The notes under the pieces are model-generated. The model saw only the letters and a list, made by a program, of their open reading frames with translations. It had not been told where the DNA came from and did no database searches. Made by a program: the position numbers and the translations under genes. Positions 39,937 through 55,418 of a stretch of DNA of 64,000 nucleotides are shown in pieces. The stretch comes from Halichondria panicea (taxonomy: Eukaryota; Porifera; Demospongiae; Suberitida; Halichondriidae): the NCBI RefSeq assembly GCF_963675165.1, contig NC_087392.1:2681001-2745000 (forward strand), read 5' to 3'. Each line of letters starts with the position of its first letter. Position 1 is the first letter of the stretch.

Positions 39937-42900
39937 TTAAAAGTTCTCCTTGTTGAAATAGAAGCGGGCTCGTGTGGTATCCCCGCTCTTTGTGTATTCA
40001 TTGCAGTAGCGGTGGAGGTTGTGGGAGAGCACTGACGGGCCACAGAAAAACACTCCAACAGATGTGCTACAGGGAGAAGTACTCGATATCATTGAGATTG
40101 GCTGCCAAATACCGTAGTAAGGTATAACCTTTGAGGGTCAATATAAATTTCGCCGATTGGCAACCAAAAATGCGAGGGTGTTCAAACTAATGAAGTTGAC
40201 CCATGAAATTTTAATTTGCAAAATAGAAATTACTCACCAGGACCATTACACAACACTAATTACACGTATGTTAATTGTACGCAAATCACTATATACAACA
40301 GCTCAAAGGAAGACTAGGTATACTGTACGAGTGTGTCTAAGCGATAAATTCCACTTGTGTGACCGTGATATTGCTAAATCAGCAGCATAAATTTTGATAC
40401 AATTAGCCTAGTGAAATTTTGTTGTACAACATTAATTATGAAATACTATGGTCACATGACTGGATTAGGCACATCTGCCAGTTTTTAACTTACATACAGT
40501 GGAACCTCGATTATCAAAATGGGCATGTCCCTTAAATACGCCTGCGCATTGCAGCTGTTACCATGGAGACATGCCCGCTTATCTTCTGCACATGCACAGA
40601 CAACCATGTGGCACTGCTGTTACCCAATTAAATGGGTGGATCAAGGCATAGTTTATCTATTCGATTATCTCACAATTTATTCAGTTATCCGGCCTGCCTC
40701 TGGAACCAAGGCGTACTGATTATTAAGGTCAAGTATGTCGCTGAGATCAACCAGTTTTTAACATACAGTATGCATGTATGTTAAAACACATGTATACTAT
40801 GCGTACTTACTTAGGGTGTGCCTGTGAGATGCTGTCAAACTCTTTGTTCCAGTCAGGACGACCAAAGTGCGTCTTTGCCTGGAGACCAGTGATGGCATCA
40901 CGATCGTCTCCCTCTTGCAGCATAATGGAAAATGCCTGACTGTCCTGCCAACCTCGAGTCAGGTAGATGTGTGTGTCCAAGAAATCACTGCAAATGTACG
41001 TGTACATATAATTATGTAAGACAAAACAAAACATTTACTCGACGTCATGCACAGCGAAGAGGCTTGACCTACATGTAGTGTTTTTTATTAACACCAGCTA
41101 TTATGCTAGTAACATGTGCATGTACAGTGCACAGTTAGTATACCTTATCCCTTTGCTGGCCATTTGAGACTCCACAGACTGCAAGAGGTCAGCGAACCAC
41201 TCAAACGCACTTGGCTCTGGGCAGATCCAGTAGAAATAGACCTTCCTCAGTTTAAGTGCGGTGTCCTCCTGGGTGAGCTTGTAGAAGACAGACTTGAGAA
41301 TTGAAGCAAACGGAGTCACCCCAATACCAGCCCCCACGAGCAGTCCAACTTCGTGAGAAAACACATCCTCACTAGCCGTCCCGAATGGTCCATCCACAGA
41401 TATACTGTACAGAATAAAGAACATGAAGTCACCGTACACATGACATTGTATCTACACAAAAGGAGATGGTTGGCTATGATATGCATGAAGAAACGTGCTA
41501 CACAACACATGTTCCAACTCACGTGGGTAGCTCCCAGGCCTGTTGGAAGTCTCCTCTGCCCACCCCCAGCTGTTTGGCCACCTTCTCTGTCCAATCTCCC
41601 ACTATACGAATGTGCACGCTGAAATAATCTTCCTCTGGAGCCTGCAGGTACAACAATAATGTAGATATTTCAAGTTACTGTAATGAAGGGACAGCTACTT
41701 CATTTGCAAAAGATACATCTGTACAGTACTAAATGTAATGCACATGTGCTCACATAATGCTACAATAAACGGCACTCACAGAGGTGAGGGTAAAGGGATG
41801 CCACTCGAGGAAGGCCACAGAAGGAACGTTGATAAAGACATACTGACCAGCCTCGGCAAAGAAACCTTTCCTCCTCATCTGAATCTCAAACGTTTTGGAA
41901 GGGTGCTCCACCACCTTCACAATAACCACATTACGCAGACTACGAATGAATCGAATTATGCGCTCTATTATGTATATGATCAGTCCACCCAGCATGTACT
42001 TCCACGACTGTGTGCGTGTTTGTGTGTGTGTACAGGGGGGGGGTTAGTGGAGTGCAATGTAAAATAGGAACTCTCTTACACAAGGTGCGGCAGCACTGAA
42101 GGATGCACCACTGCATAGGGTAGTTCCATTGTCAAGTATAATGGTGTTATTATTGGCGCTCATCCTGGTAGTGTGTCCTTCATAAGTATCTCCAATTACA
42201 CCGCAGAACTTAGGGTCATGAATGTTTGAGCTACTTAGATCAGGAGAGTTATTTTGAAGCGGCAGTAGCTCTCTGAAAAGGGAAGCAAAATATGAAATCA
42301 CATCAACTGATACAAAAAAATATATAGATGCTAGCTTGATGCATACAGTGTAACTGTTGTGCATGTGCATGTCAACCCAAACAGCATCCAGGTGAGCAGA
42401 CTCAAAATACAACAGAACGACAGATAGACTGACTGACTACTATAACCCGTGGAACACTAAATATAGCAACTTTTAATCTAAAAATAAATGTAACAGATGT
42501 ATAATTTAATGAACTTACTGGAACTGGTGAAAGGCAAGGCCCAGCAGGAACACAATGAAGAGGTGGTGGGTGTACCAGAAAACCTCAAAGTAGGAGCGAC
42601 GAATAAAGTCGAAGGATGAGGTTACCATCAGGAAGAGAGCCACTGTGATTATATGGCCTGTGATGCCAGCAGCTGTCGTGAAGCAAATCGTGATGGGGTC
42701 CTATGCGTGTGTTGCAGTGAGGTTATTAAGTAGTAACTAAGTGTGTAAGTCTATTAACGCACATTCAATTGTACGAAGAGTAAAGGAGAAAAAAACACTA
42801 CAGATACATGCAATGATGGACATGCATACTGGATCAAGGTATTGTATAGTGGTGGCGTTTTCTATTTGTATGAAGGTCATTCGGACAAGGATGCCTGGCC

Positions 42901-44832
42901 ACATTACAGATGGACACGCATACTTGGGGATTGATGTATTGGCCATTGTATACATGTAGTGGTAGTGGTCTTTCCTGTTAGTATGAAGGTCATCCAGGAC
43001 CAGGATGCTTGGCCACAATACATGTACATGAGTACGTTGCATGGTCTTAATTCTCAGAGACGACCATACAAGGTGTCCAACTGCACATGCCCCCATAAAT
43101 ACCAACTCACTATTTGTACGCTTGCAAGATTCGGCTGTGCTTCAGTAGGCACATTCCTCTTTTCCCAAGGCCACTGTTGATTGAGACGGCGCGGCCCTTG
43201 AGGAGCATTGTTATTAGCCAGGCTGACCAGCCTTTCATAGTTGTACCAGTGAGCTATGACGTGCATAGCGCTGGAGGCGATAATGACCCAAGCTATGGCC
43301 TTGTGAAAAGTCAGGTTCTTGTCCAGTATTCGTCTGACGGTACGGGGAGGGCACTACGAGTAGAAGTTGAATTTAAAACTAGTACAGTACTACTGTATTC
43401 ATCTGTCTACTGTATTCATCTGTCTCAACTCAATGCCGCATACTGATAAAGAGAATCATGAATAACAGTGCCATGTATTACGATGTATTTATGCATGTAG
43501 CACCCACCCTGCCAGTTCCCCTGATAAAGGAGATGAGGTTTCGGCACACTGGGAGCAAAATTAGAATGACGTTGAAGTTAATGGGTAGAGACGGGCCTCG
43601 AGCAAACGCCAGAGCCTCCTATAAGAGAGAAACAAAGTTTAAAGCACATGTCGACATTACAGGGAGATTGTACAATGCCTATGGTATTCTTAGAATGGAC
43701 GAAATACAGCTTCATATGATATGCATGCTCCCTAACAAATCATTCACAGATCATATTTAAAGGCGCACTGTTGTACGGTTTGTGTATAAGCACCACATTA
43801 TACGGGAGGTTTAGTTCTAGCTATGTGAAATATGGCCTCTGATTTCAGCCTAATTGGCACCAGCCCACACACACAAATGCTATGTATGTACAATTAGTAA
43901 GAAAAACATACTTGAGTGGTCTCATTAGGCAGCAATAAACTTATACTATGGTTTATAATTATTTGCACCATCGATACTTTCAATATCGGTGGTTTCCGAG
44001 CTACGTGTAGAATCGTTTCGGTACACATGTTTAAGCTTGCTATTAAGCTTGCTATTAGCACCATAATCTGTAAAAGTGATCAATTGAACCTTTTGCACTG
44101 TGAGGTACGATAAGCACAGTGTGAGCAAATTTCGTTCACGTGACTACTGATTTGATTGTGATAGTGGCACTTGGCCAAGAGCATTTGGAAACAGGATGGC
44201 AACAAACCTATCAAATTTAGCCATGCACATCCTGTGTGGTGATGGCTTTATAACAAGATTAGCCAAATTAGCATACGCAGGTGTCTACATGATTGTACTT
44301 TTACATTCATTCTATCTCTACAAACCAAAACAGAACTAAACAAACGATTTAACTAGAATGAGCAGAGGCGAATTTCAATACACGGCATAGAAGGGGTCAC
44401 CTGGCCATTTAATAGCAGTCCAGAAATTACATGACTGCTGTGCACATTAATCATATGCCTAAAGCATTGCAGCTACCACTATTTTTAAATGGCTTATGAG
44501 GGTCACATCATTATTTAATTTACCAAACACTGACCCTTGTTCGTATTCTCATATAGTAGAAACGATCAGAGTCCTGGAACAGGAAGAACTGGTATAGGAA
44601 CAGCGCAATATTGATGAGCATGTACGCTCCCTGCAAGAGAGAGCACAAAAGTTAACCTGACAACATCATATCAAGCAACATGCTAGTGCAGTTGTGATAT
44701 AAAATAAAGTGGACTGAGTTGCATTTGACTTGCATGCATTGATGGAAGTACTAGTCTTTACAACTAGATTAGGGGCTCACTCACAAGCACTATCCACTTT
44801 GGAAGCTCGTTGATCACCCATCCAGACGCCAT
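39937..44832 (-). CDS. NADPH oxidase catalytic subunit (NOX1-3/gp91phox type)
   Basis: Eleven minus-strand exons, 5' to 3': 44785..44832, 44535..44630, 43508..43618, 43111..43353, 42519..42700, 42080..42272, 41780..42007, 41523..41641, 41144..41404, 40811..40987, 39937..40066. Phases all agree, 595 residues (human NOX2 570). The protein passes electrons from cytosolic NADPH through FAD and two hemes to oxygen outside the membrane. Heme histidines sit at the expected spacing: His102/His116 in [16 protein letters not shown] and His211/His224 in [18 protein letters not shown] site HPFTLTS; NADPH sites [16 protein letters not shown] and FFCGPSVLS; the end is FYFNKENF, nearly identical to the gp91phox terminus. 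No EF hands, so it is not a NOX5/DUOX type. The first intron follows only 16 codons. Divergent with ABI. Confidence 0.95.
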
Positions 44833-44984
44833 GGCTTGCTTGAATAGAGCTAGCTAGCTAGCCCTTGAGAAAGTTTTATATCTCTGGTTCTATGTACGTA
44901 TACGCTGTTACGTAATCAGCCACGCCCAACGCTTATATGGGCAAATTAATGTAAACATTACAGAACACAAAAGTCAGTCAAAAG
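44833..44984. promoter_or_regulatory. Divergent promoter interval of NOX and ABI
   Basis: Only 152 bp lie between the two start codons, so both 5'UTRs and the promoter are within this space or overlap. It holds GCTAGCTAGCTAG and a TTACGTAATC palindrome-like sequence around 44909-44918. No TATA box stands out. Confidence 0.55.
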
Positions 44985-49066
<4,082 letters not shown>

Positions 49067-49344
49067 CTGTGTTGATACTTATTATGTTCTAAACAATGCT
49101 AGATTGATCAGTATTTTCAGAGTTTAATATACAATGTCATTCATTTTGTTGTGCAAGTGCAGTATATAAATTAGGGTGTGGATAGTGTGATGTCATTGAC
49201 ACACGATTTTATTTCAATGTGGGCAGTGACTTGTGGGTGTGCTAATCACATCATGTCAGCCATGCACCACAATGGCATGCGGTACACGGTGCAAAGAAAG
49301 TCAAGCAAATAAGACGCTGTTTTCCCTCTAACAAGGACCCAAGT

Positions 49345-52300
49345 ATGTTCTCACATAAGCTGTTTATCAGCTGCAGTATTTTGTGTATCCTCTACCCTGT
49401 TGTGATCACTGCTGGAGAACAAAATGCTGCTCCACACCCATTTAACTTTGTAAAGTTTGGTAGCATATTGTCTCAACTAAACTGCAATCCTAGCCGGTCA
49501 ACGATCTGTAACAGCAGTTGGCCTAAGCCATTTATAGGGAAACATGTACGTGATGTTACGACAATTGTTCAGGGGCTTGCCATATTAGTGGGTTATGCTT
49601 TCTCTTTAGTGATGTCCTTGATTTTTTTGTCTGTTGTCTTGCTGAGATGTCGGGTATCAACTAACTTTGGTCTGCAAAACTCATCATTTGATCAAGAAAT
49701 AATGCCAATTATTATTGTAGTTTTGATCATGTTTCAGCTCTCCACATTCCCATGCATCTGGCAAAGGCCCAGGGCCATGCGTAGTAAACCAGTGATTGTG
49801 CTCCCATACTTTGAGAAAGGCTTCATTCAGAGTGTATATACCGAAACAACATCCATAATTAGACTTTTGTTGTTGCTATCTGGAGATGTTGAACTGAACC
49901 CTGGTCCTCCTCCTAGTGGTAAACGTAGCCATACTGAGGAAGCATCATCATCTGGCTACGAGACTGAACATCTTCCTATTAGCAACGGAGCAATGATACC
50001 GGATTCAACTGAAAAAGACTCTTCGCTCAATAGTGAAGGTTCAATGTGTAGTCAATCAGCACAGGTTGATACTCAATCTTTTGCAGGTCCTCGAAGTGCA
50101 TATTTTAGTTCTAATTTTTCACGTCCTGTGACCTCACAAAATGGTCATCGATTTGATTCACCTAATATAACTCATCCCGACAATTTAGATTCTGAACCGG
50201 TTAGACCAATAAGAATGAGAAAAACCCAGACGTGTCCTGATTTTATGCCAAGGGGACTTACAAATAAAGTGGAGTTCGAACAAATGATAAAAACCCTCAA
50301 GAAGCAGGCTCCTCTTCGTAGCTATTCCTATCCAATGTCTTATTCAGTCATACAAAATGCTGCAACAAAACAATCCTCCGACTTGATACTCCCATCTCAA
50401 TCTGCTACTTTGTTAGATCCTGAAGACCCATATTTGATAAAGCTAAAAAGCCGTGTTAAAGGGTTACTTGAGAATGTGAAAGGATGGAATAAAGAAAATG
50501 GATTCCAAACAAGCATAGAATCTGAAACATTAATTCAATTCTACCTCCTCATTAATCAGTTATATCGAGCTGGGGGAGAGTGTGACTTGTGCTTGTTGTG
50601 CGGAAAATTAAAAACAGGTAAAATAGATAGTCATGTTTTTCCGAGATGCTTACTAGAAGCTTTTAGCAAAATTCATTGTGACGGTGAAAGTAACTGTGTT
50701 TTCGATCCAAGTACAGGAAAATGTATGGGTGCAAACTCATTAACACTACCACTTTTCTGTAGTAGCTGTGAAATGGATGCTTGTGATAACGAATGTCGTC
50801 TTAAAAACCTTTACATTACAATTATGGCAAAAGGAGACAAGCAGATAAAGATTACTGACGATCAGGTTCAATGGTTAAAGAAAATTTTAGCTATTCTAAT
50901 GTTTCGAGGATGCCTTACAGGGATAAACTTTTTAGTAGAACAAAATTTCTTCAAGCTAATTAAATGGCTCATTGCATTGCGCAAGTTTATTCGTAGTGGT
51001 GAAGATGACATTTCTAAACGCCTTGCTTTATATTTGATTCCAAACAACCCATTTAATCCCAACAATGCTGATCCCTCCTACATTCTTGATTTTGTTCTGA
51101 GATGCCCGAGCTTCACCTCACTAGTACGAAGCAAAGGTCGAACGTTCTTCTACACCCAGTTTGATTGTTTTCACTGTGTATTACCTTTCGATGATGTGGA
51201 ACAAAAGTTTGCTTGCGATGCATCAATGACTCACGTAACAAATTGTTTTTTCACACATAGTCCATCAAATGTTTTTTACCTACCTTCTTCTGAAGCAATG
51301 AAGCGCAATTTCCCTTCATTGTTACTTCAAGTTAATTGCTGGAGAACATTAGAAATGGAAATAATTCTTCTTAGAAATCAACACATCGGGAAGTGTTGTC
51401 GTATAGTAACACCTCGTTTTCCCAATAGAAGTTCATATAATCCAGTTTTGCCAAACATTACTTGGCCAAATGAATTACGTAATAATGAAGTTCATAATTT
51501 TGATGATCAACTTGACAAGGCTACTCAAAATGAATATATAAGGATTGCTCACGATTCGTCTCCTTTTGTTTCTAATCAAATAAAAGAAATTAGAGATTTG
51601 ATTAATGGTAAGGCAGCAGTAATTGAGCAAAAAAGAAATCTTCAAAGTCAATATGACAAGCTAAAGAATAAGTACAAAAAAAAAATCAGGAAACCCAACA
51701 GCTTGAGAAACACATTTCTGAACTAACAAAGGAAAACAAATGGCTTAAGCAACGTGTTTCTGGACTAGAAAAGAATTCTGAAACAACATCCAACGATTAT
51801 ACAAATCAACCTACATTAGCAGTTGTGCCACAACAGTCAAGTGATAGTATGGCTTCTGCAAATAATGGTACGTAACGGTTCCCATTTTTGTCAATCTACT
51901 ATCAAAAGTGTATGACTTTGGTACCACATTGTAGAACGACCGACTATAGTTTTGTGAATTAATCGTTTGATTTTTGTATTTGAATGATTTTTCATCTGGT
52001 TGCATGGTGTCTGTGTGCATGTGCTGGATAATTGTTTTGTTTCTTTCCACTTCCAGGTGGAGATCTGCCTGCTCCTCTGATTGATACTCTAGCCCCACTT
52101 CCACAACTCATTGCAGGAAGGGTGCAACCACCACCTCCTGGTGGTCCAGGTAATTTTTTTACTTGCAATGGAGCCTCTTGAGAATGAACTTTCACAAGAC
52201 CCCATTACTTTTAAAGTATGCCGTTTGGATCAGTGTTTTCTCGTAACAGTCTTAATTACCTAACTGCTGTTTCCATTCCACAGGTGCTCCATCCCCTTCC

Positions 52301-54700
52301 TCTGTGAAATCCTTAAGGCGTCAACTGGATTTTGAAGCTGCTAGGGAAGAACTAAGGGGAGAACATCAACATCAACCTACTTTTGTTGTGGAGCCAATTG
52401 ATTTCATGGCTTCTGCAACTATTGGTATGTTGAATTCCTATGCATGAGTATATAATTATGGCCAGGAGCCCATAAATAAGAGAAGGAGCAGTTGACTATC
52501 GGGATCACGTGGCTATGACTGCATTTCCATATATGCAGCGTCACTAAGTGGTTGAATCCCTACACGTGTTATACACAATACAGGGCTGCGGTTTGTAAGC
52601 ACTTAGTCTCTTCCATAAAAAGAAGAGTGCGGTTACACCGGCAATTACAAAACGTGATCCCGAGTATACGTTGAAGTTATAGCCGCTCCTTCTCTTATTT
52701 ATGGGCTCTTGGAGTCCTGGTATGGCCGTGTATATACTTCATGTAACTTGTGTGTACTTTTTTCACATGCCCTAGCATACCATAAATTACGTTACGTTAA
52801 ATTACTGACCCACTCGTGTTTATGTCGTAAGACGGCCCGATATTGATTTTATGTGGGCACGCATTATGCATGTGGTTAACCTCGTCCCATGCTGATCATC
52901 ATTCAGAACACTGCCAGTTTTGTTACCAGGGTTTCTCTTTTAGGGTTTCAAGGGGTGATTGACAGGTGTAAGTACGAAATTTACATGCTCTAAGCAGGTG
53001 AAAAATTACCCACCAACTACCTGATTAAAACAGTGATAACATAGCTGGTAATGTTCACGGTGACTAGGCCCTGATAAATTATGCTCGGTAGCATAATAGG
53101 TCTCTAAAGAATAATTGGGAATAATAGGCATCAGAGGAGGTCAGACACCACTTGACCTTTCTGCTAATTATGACCTAATTCTTCACTACCCACGCTCTGC
53201 TAGATCCGCCCAACTAGTACCGTATTACTGCGAGCATCAAACATTTGCGAACTTTGCGATGGTCGATCAATTCGCAACAATAAAATCCGCAAAACCTAAA
53301 TTATTACTAGTAAATACACACGATCCTTACCAGAACGCAATAGTTAGATCGCAAAGGGTCAAATTTTCTGCTGATTTGGCTCATTCGCAAAGGTTTTACC
53401 CGCAAAATATTCTAGTAATACGGTACTACAATAGTGGCTGTGGCAACATTTGAGACAAGCCGCAACTAGATCTAGACTCTGGAGACGACCTACAGTAGCC
53501 AGCCTAGCCTCTTGATCTGCCAGTTCTCTAATCACCTGTTAATCTGGTCCTAGTCTACAATCAAAATATAGTACACAACAGGATTGTTTGGAAACAGAGA
53601 ATCAAACTGACAGGAAATAAACTCTAAAGCTAGAAGATCAAGAGGCTAGGCTACTATGCATAATTATGGTAGTCTCCAAAGTATAGATCTAGTTTTGCCT
53701 CGAGTGTTGCCACGGCTACTATTGTACTAGTTGGGCGGATCTAGCAGAGCGTGGGTAGTGAAAAGGATTAAAGAATAAAAAGTTATAATTAGCATAAAGG
53801 TCAAGTGGTGTCCGCCTCCTCTGAATAGGCATCAAATGTTTATTTTTGGTAAAGATAAGTTTTGCATAACGATGTTCTCATGCAAAAAATGGTTGATGGA
53901 TCAGTTCAAGTCAGCAAGATAACACTGAGAACCATAATTATTATGTCGTGTGTCAGTTGTGTGCTGTGTTTATGTCTACGTCTTAATTTTTATTGTCACA
54001 TTTTTGGGGAATAATCAGATTTTGGATTTTTTATGAGAATAATAGGCACAAGATGGGTGAAAAAAAAGGCATATTTATCAGGGCCTAATGGTGACTCCAC
54101 CCACAGAAAACGAACTCCCTTTTCAAACCAGTCAAGATTTAGCAACTCTATCTCCATTACCACCTGGACCAGCAGCTGCCCTTCCTGGTGAGTATATATA
54201 ATTATTACACTTATGGGAAACTGATTCACTCATTGTACTTACTGGTGGGCGTATTTTTTGAAAGAAATTATATATAAAAACTTCACTTAAAGGGGGGGGT
54301 GGGCGTAATCTTGGTAGAATACGGTAATCTTCCTTGAGTAAATGACTGCATGTAGAAATGTTGTGGTGTTATTGAGCTGAGATCGCTGTATAATTACTAT
54401 GTTTTGCAAGCATTGCAAAATAAAATCGCAAAACCTATAACTGAATTACTCGTACTTGTATTATTGACATCACGATCCTTAATTACCAGATTGCAACATT
54501 TTCTGCCTCGTTTGGCTCATTTTCAAACACTCAAAAAAATACAGTAGTATACGTACCATAATTCTCAACATGTCATTCAAAAATTTGAGATTGCAATTGG
54601 CACTTTCATGTGTACGTGATTGTATTCTATCTCCCCTGAGTACATATCATAGTTGGCTATAATTATTTTCTCTCACACAGATTTCTTAAAAAAGAATTAA
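49345..54700 (+). CDS. 2A-bearing bipartite gene 1 with ABI-derived 3' exons
   Basis: Exon 1, from ATG 49345, encodes 793 residues without interruption. Residues 1-22 are a hydrophobic signal-like start, 72-100 and 118-135 are probable membrane segments, and 181-188 are DVELNPGP, a complete 2A ribosome-skipping motif preceded by IIRLLLLLSG. Downstream is a Ser-rich linker (189-350) and a conserved region with a Cys/His module: CLLCG 416-420, IDSHVFPR 427-434, FCSSCE 471-476. It then continues into a charged helical tail. At an A10 run (51676-51685) a -1 shift leads into QQLEKHISELTKENKWLKQR, a coiled coil, up to a donor at 51867. Then come phase-1 exons 52057..52149, 52284..52424, 54107..54187, 54681..54700, ending FLKKN. 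Exons 2-4 resemble ABI exons 6-7. Without the shift, translation stops at 51726. Function unknown; possibly a membrane peptide plus a nuclease-like soluble protein. Confidence 0.75.
49885..49908 (+). other. 2A-like ribosome-skipping site, gene 1
   Basis: Encodes DVELNPGP, matching the D(V/I)ExNPGP consensus at every position, with a Leu-rich helix and SG before it. In known 2A sequences the Gly-Pro bond is not formed and the ribosome continues from Pro. Here that gives a 187-residue upstream peptide and a downstream product starting at Pro188. Confidence 0.9.
51676..51685 (+). other. A10 homopolymer, probable frameshift point
   Basis: The zero frame stops 38 bases after the run (51724-51726). 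The -1 frame stays open for about 180 bases, encodes a regular heptad-like coiled coil (LEKHISELTKENKWLKQRVS), and reaches a splice donor whose phase fits the next exon. It may be transcriptional or ribosomal slippage, a recent inactivating deletion, or a homopolymer sequencing error. Confidence 0.6.
52057..52424 (+). repeat. Duplicated ABI exon 6 - intron 6 - exon 7 segment
   Basis: Matches the ABI segment at about 47524-47865 in exon and intron. Shared stretches are GCCTGCTCC, ACCACCTCCTGGTGGTCCAG, GTAATTTT, ACTTGCAATG, TCAAGACCC/ACAAGACCC, TGCCGTT(C/T)GGATCAG, GTTTTCTCGT and CATTCCACAGG(A/T)GCTCCA. Intron homology shows a genomic DNA duplication, not retroposition. Confidence 0.85.
52462..52720. 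mobile_element. TIR element (MITE) in intron 3 of gene 1
   Basis: About 259 bp with ends CCAGGAGCCCATAAATAAGA and TCTTATTTATGGGCTC followed by TTGGAGTCCTGG. The inverted segment of about 25 bp (through AGAAGGAGC/GCTCCTTCT) is perfect. No reading frame. Confidence 0.8.
53132..53824. mobile_element. Large foldback element in intron 3 of gene 1
   Basis: Long inverted arms: from CAGAGGAGGTCAGACACCAC and CCACGCTCTGCTAGATCCGC on the left to the matching complement GCGTGGGTAGTGAAAAGG and GGTCAAGTGGTGTCCGCCTC on the right. Inner arms match as well (AGCCTAGCCTCTTGATCT against AGATCAAGAGGCTAGGCTAC). The left arm is interrupted by a second element at 53218-53425 that the right arm lacks. Confidence 0.75.
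53218..53425. mobile_element. TIR element nested inside the foldback element
   Basis: About 208 bp with ends TACCGTATTAC and GTAATACGGTA. The interior is TTTGCGAAC/TTCGCAAAGG-like and has no reading frame. The opposite foldback arm shows the uninterrupted site (AACTAGTACAATAG), so this is a later insertion. Confidence 0.75.
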
Positions 54701-55418
54701 CGAAGACAGAAGAATAAAAATATAGAACCTCACAAGAATAAACGGACTTATTTAGTAACCATTTTTTCATCTTCGAGATCACAGTCAATTTATCTCCGTC
54801 AGTAGATCTATAGTTATAATTATGTACTCGGTAGGCCTTGGCGGATTTTGCTCAATTGGTTACCTAGTTTCTTGTTATTCTGCTCTTTTTCTTTTTCATC
54901 TACATGTACCTATATTTTCTTTATGCTTATACTATCAATAATTTGTAGGATGTCTGAGACATAATTATATAGTATAATTATGTACAAACAAGAATATTCA
55001 GGAACCAAGTTTCATATAATTATTTAACTACATGTACATGTACACGGTTTTATAATTAATTTTACACACATAAAAGTAGTTGTCAGGATCGTAAGTCTAA
55101 ATCTGCCCTGGAAAAAAATTATAGTTTTTCTCGTTAGCTATTTTTCTAGACCACATCCCATCCCATGCAAGCATTAGCCTCGTTTTCGGCCCAACTTTAA
55201 TTTTCTGTATTGCAACGTAAGATATCAGATGTGTGCAATTGATACATGCCACATGACTTACATGAGTCACACTCACTATATACATTTCTGTATGAGATCC
55301 TACCCAGTTATTTGGAAATCTATTCATCTAAAAAAAGTAGTGCAATAACAATAATTATTCTATATAATTATTGTATAAATAATTATGGTTACATGTACAA
55401 CATCTGAATTTCAGCTCG
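54701..55418. other. Intergenic between convergent genes
   Basis: A-T rich 3' flanks of 2A gene 1 (+) and the Lys/Ser-rich protein gene (-). Nothing else recognised. Confidence 0.4.

Noticed and set aside
40113-40395. Open plus-strand frame of 77 codons inside NOX intron 10
   Set aside because: Lies in an intron near a TACCGTA-type repeat end; no motif.
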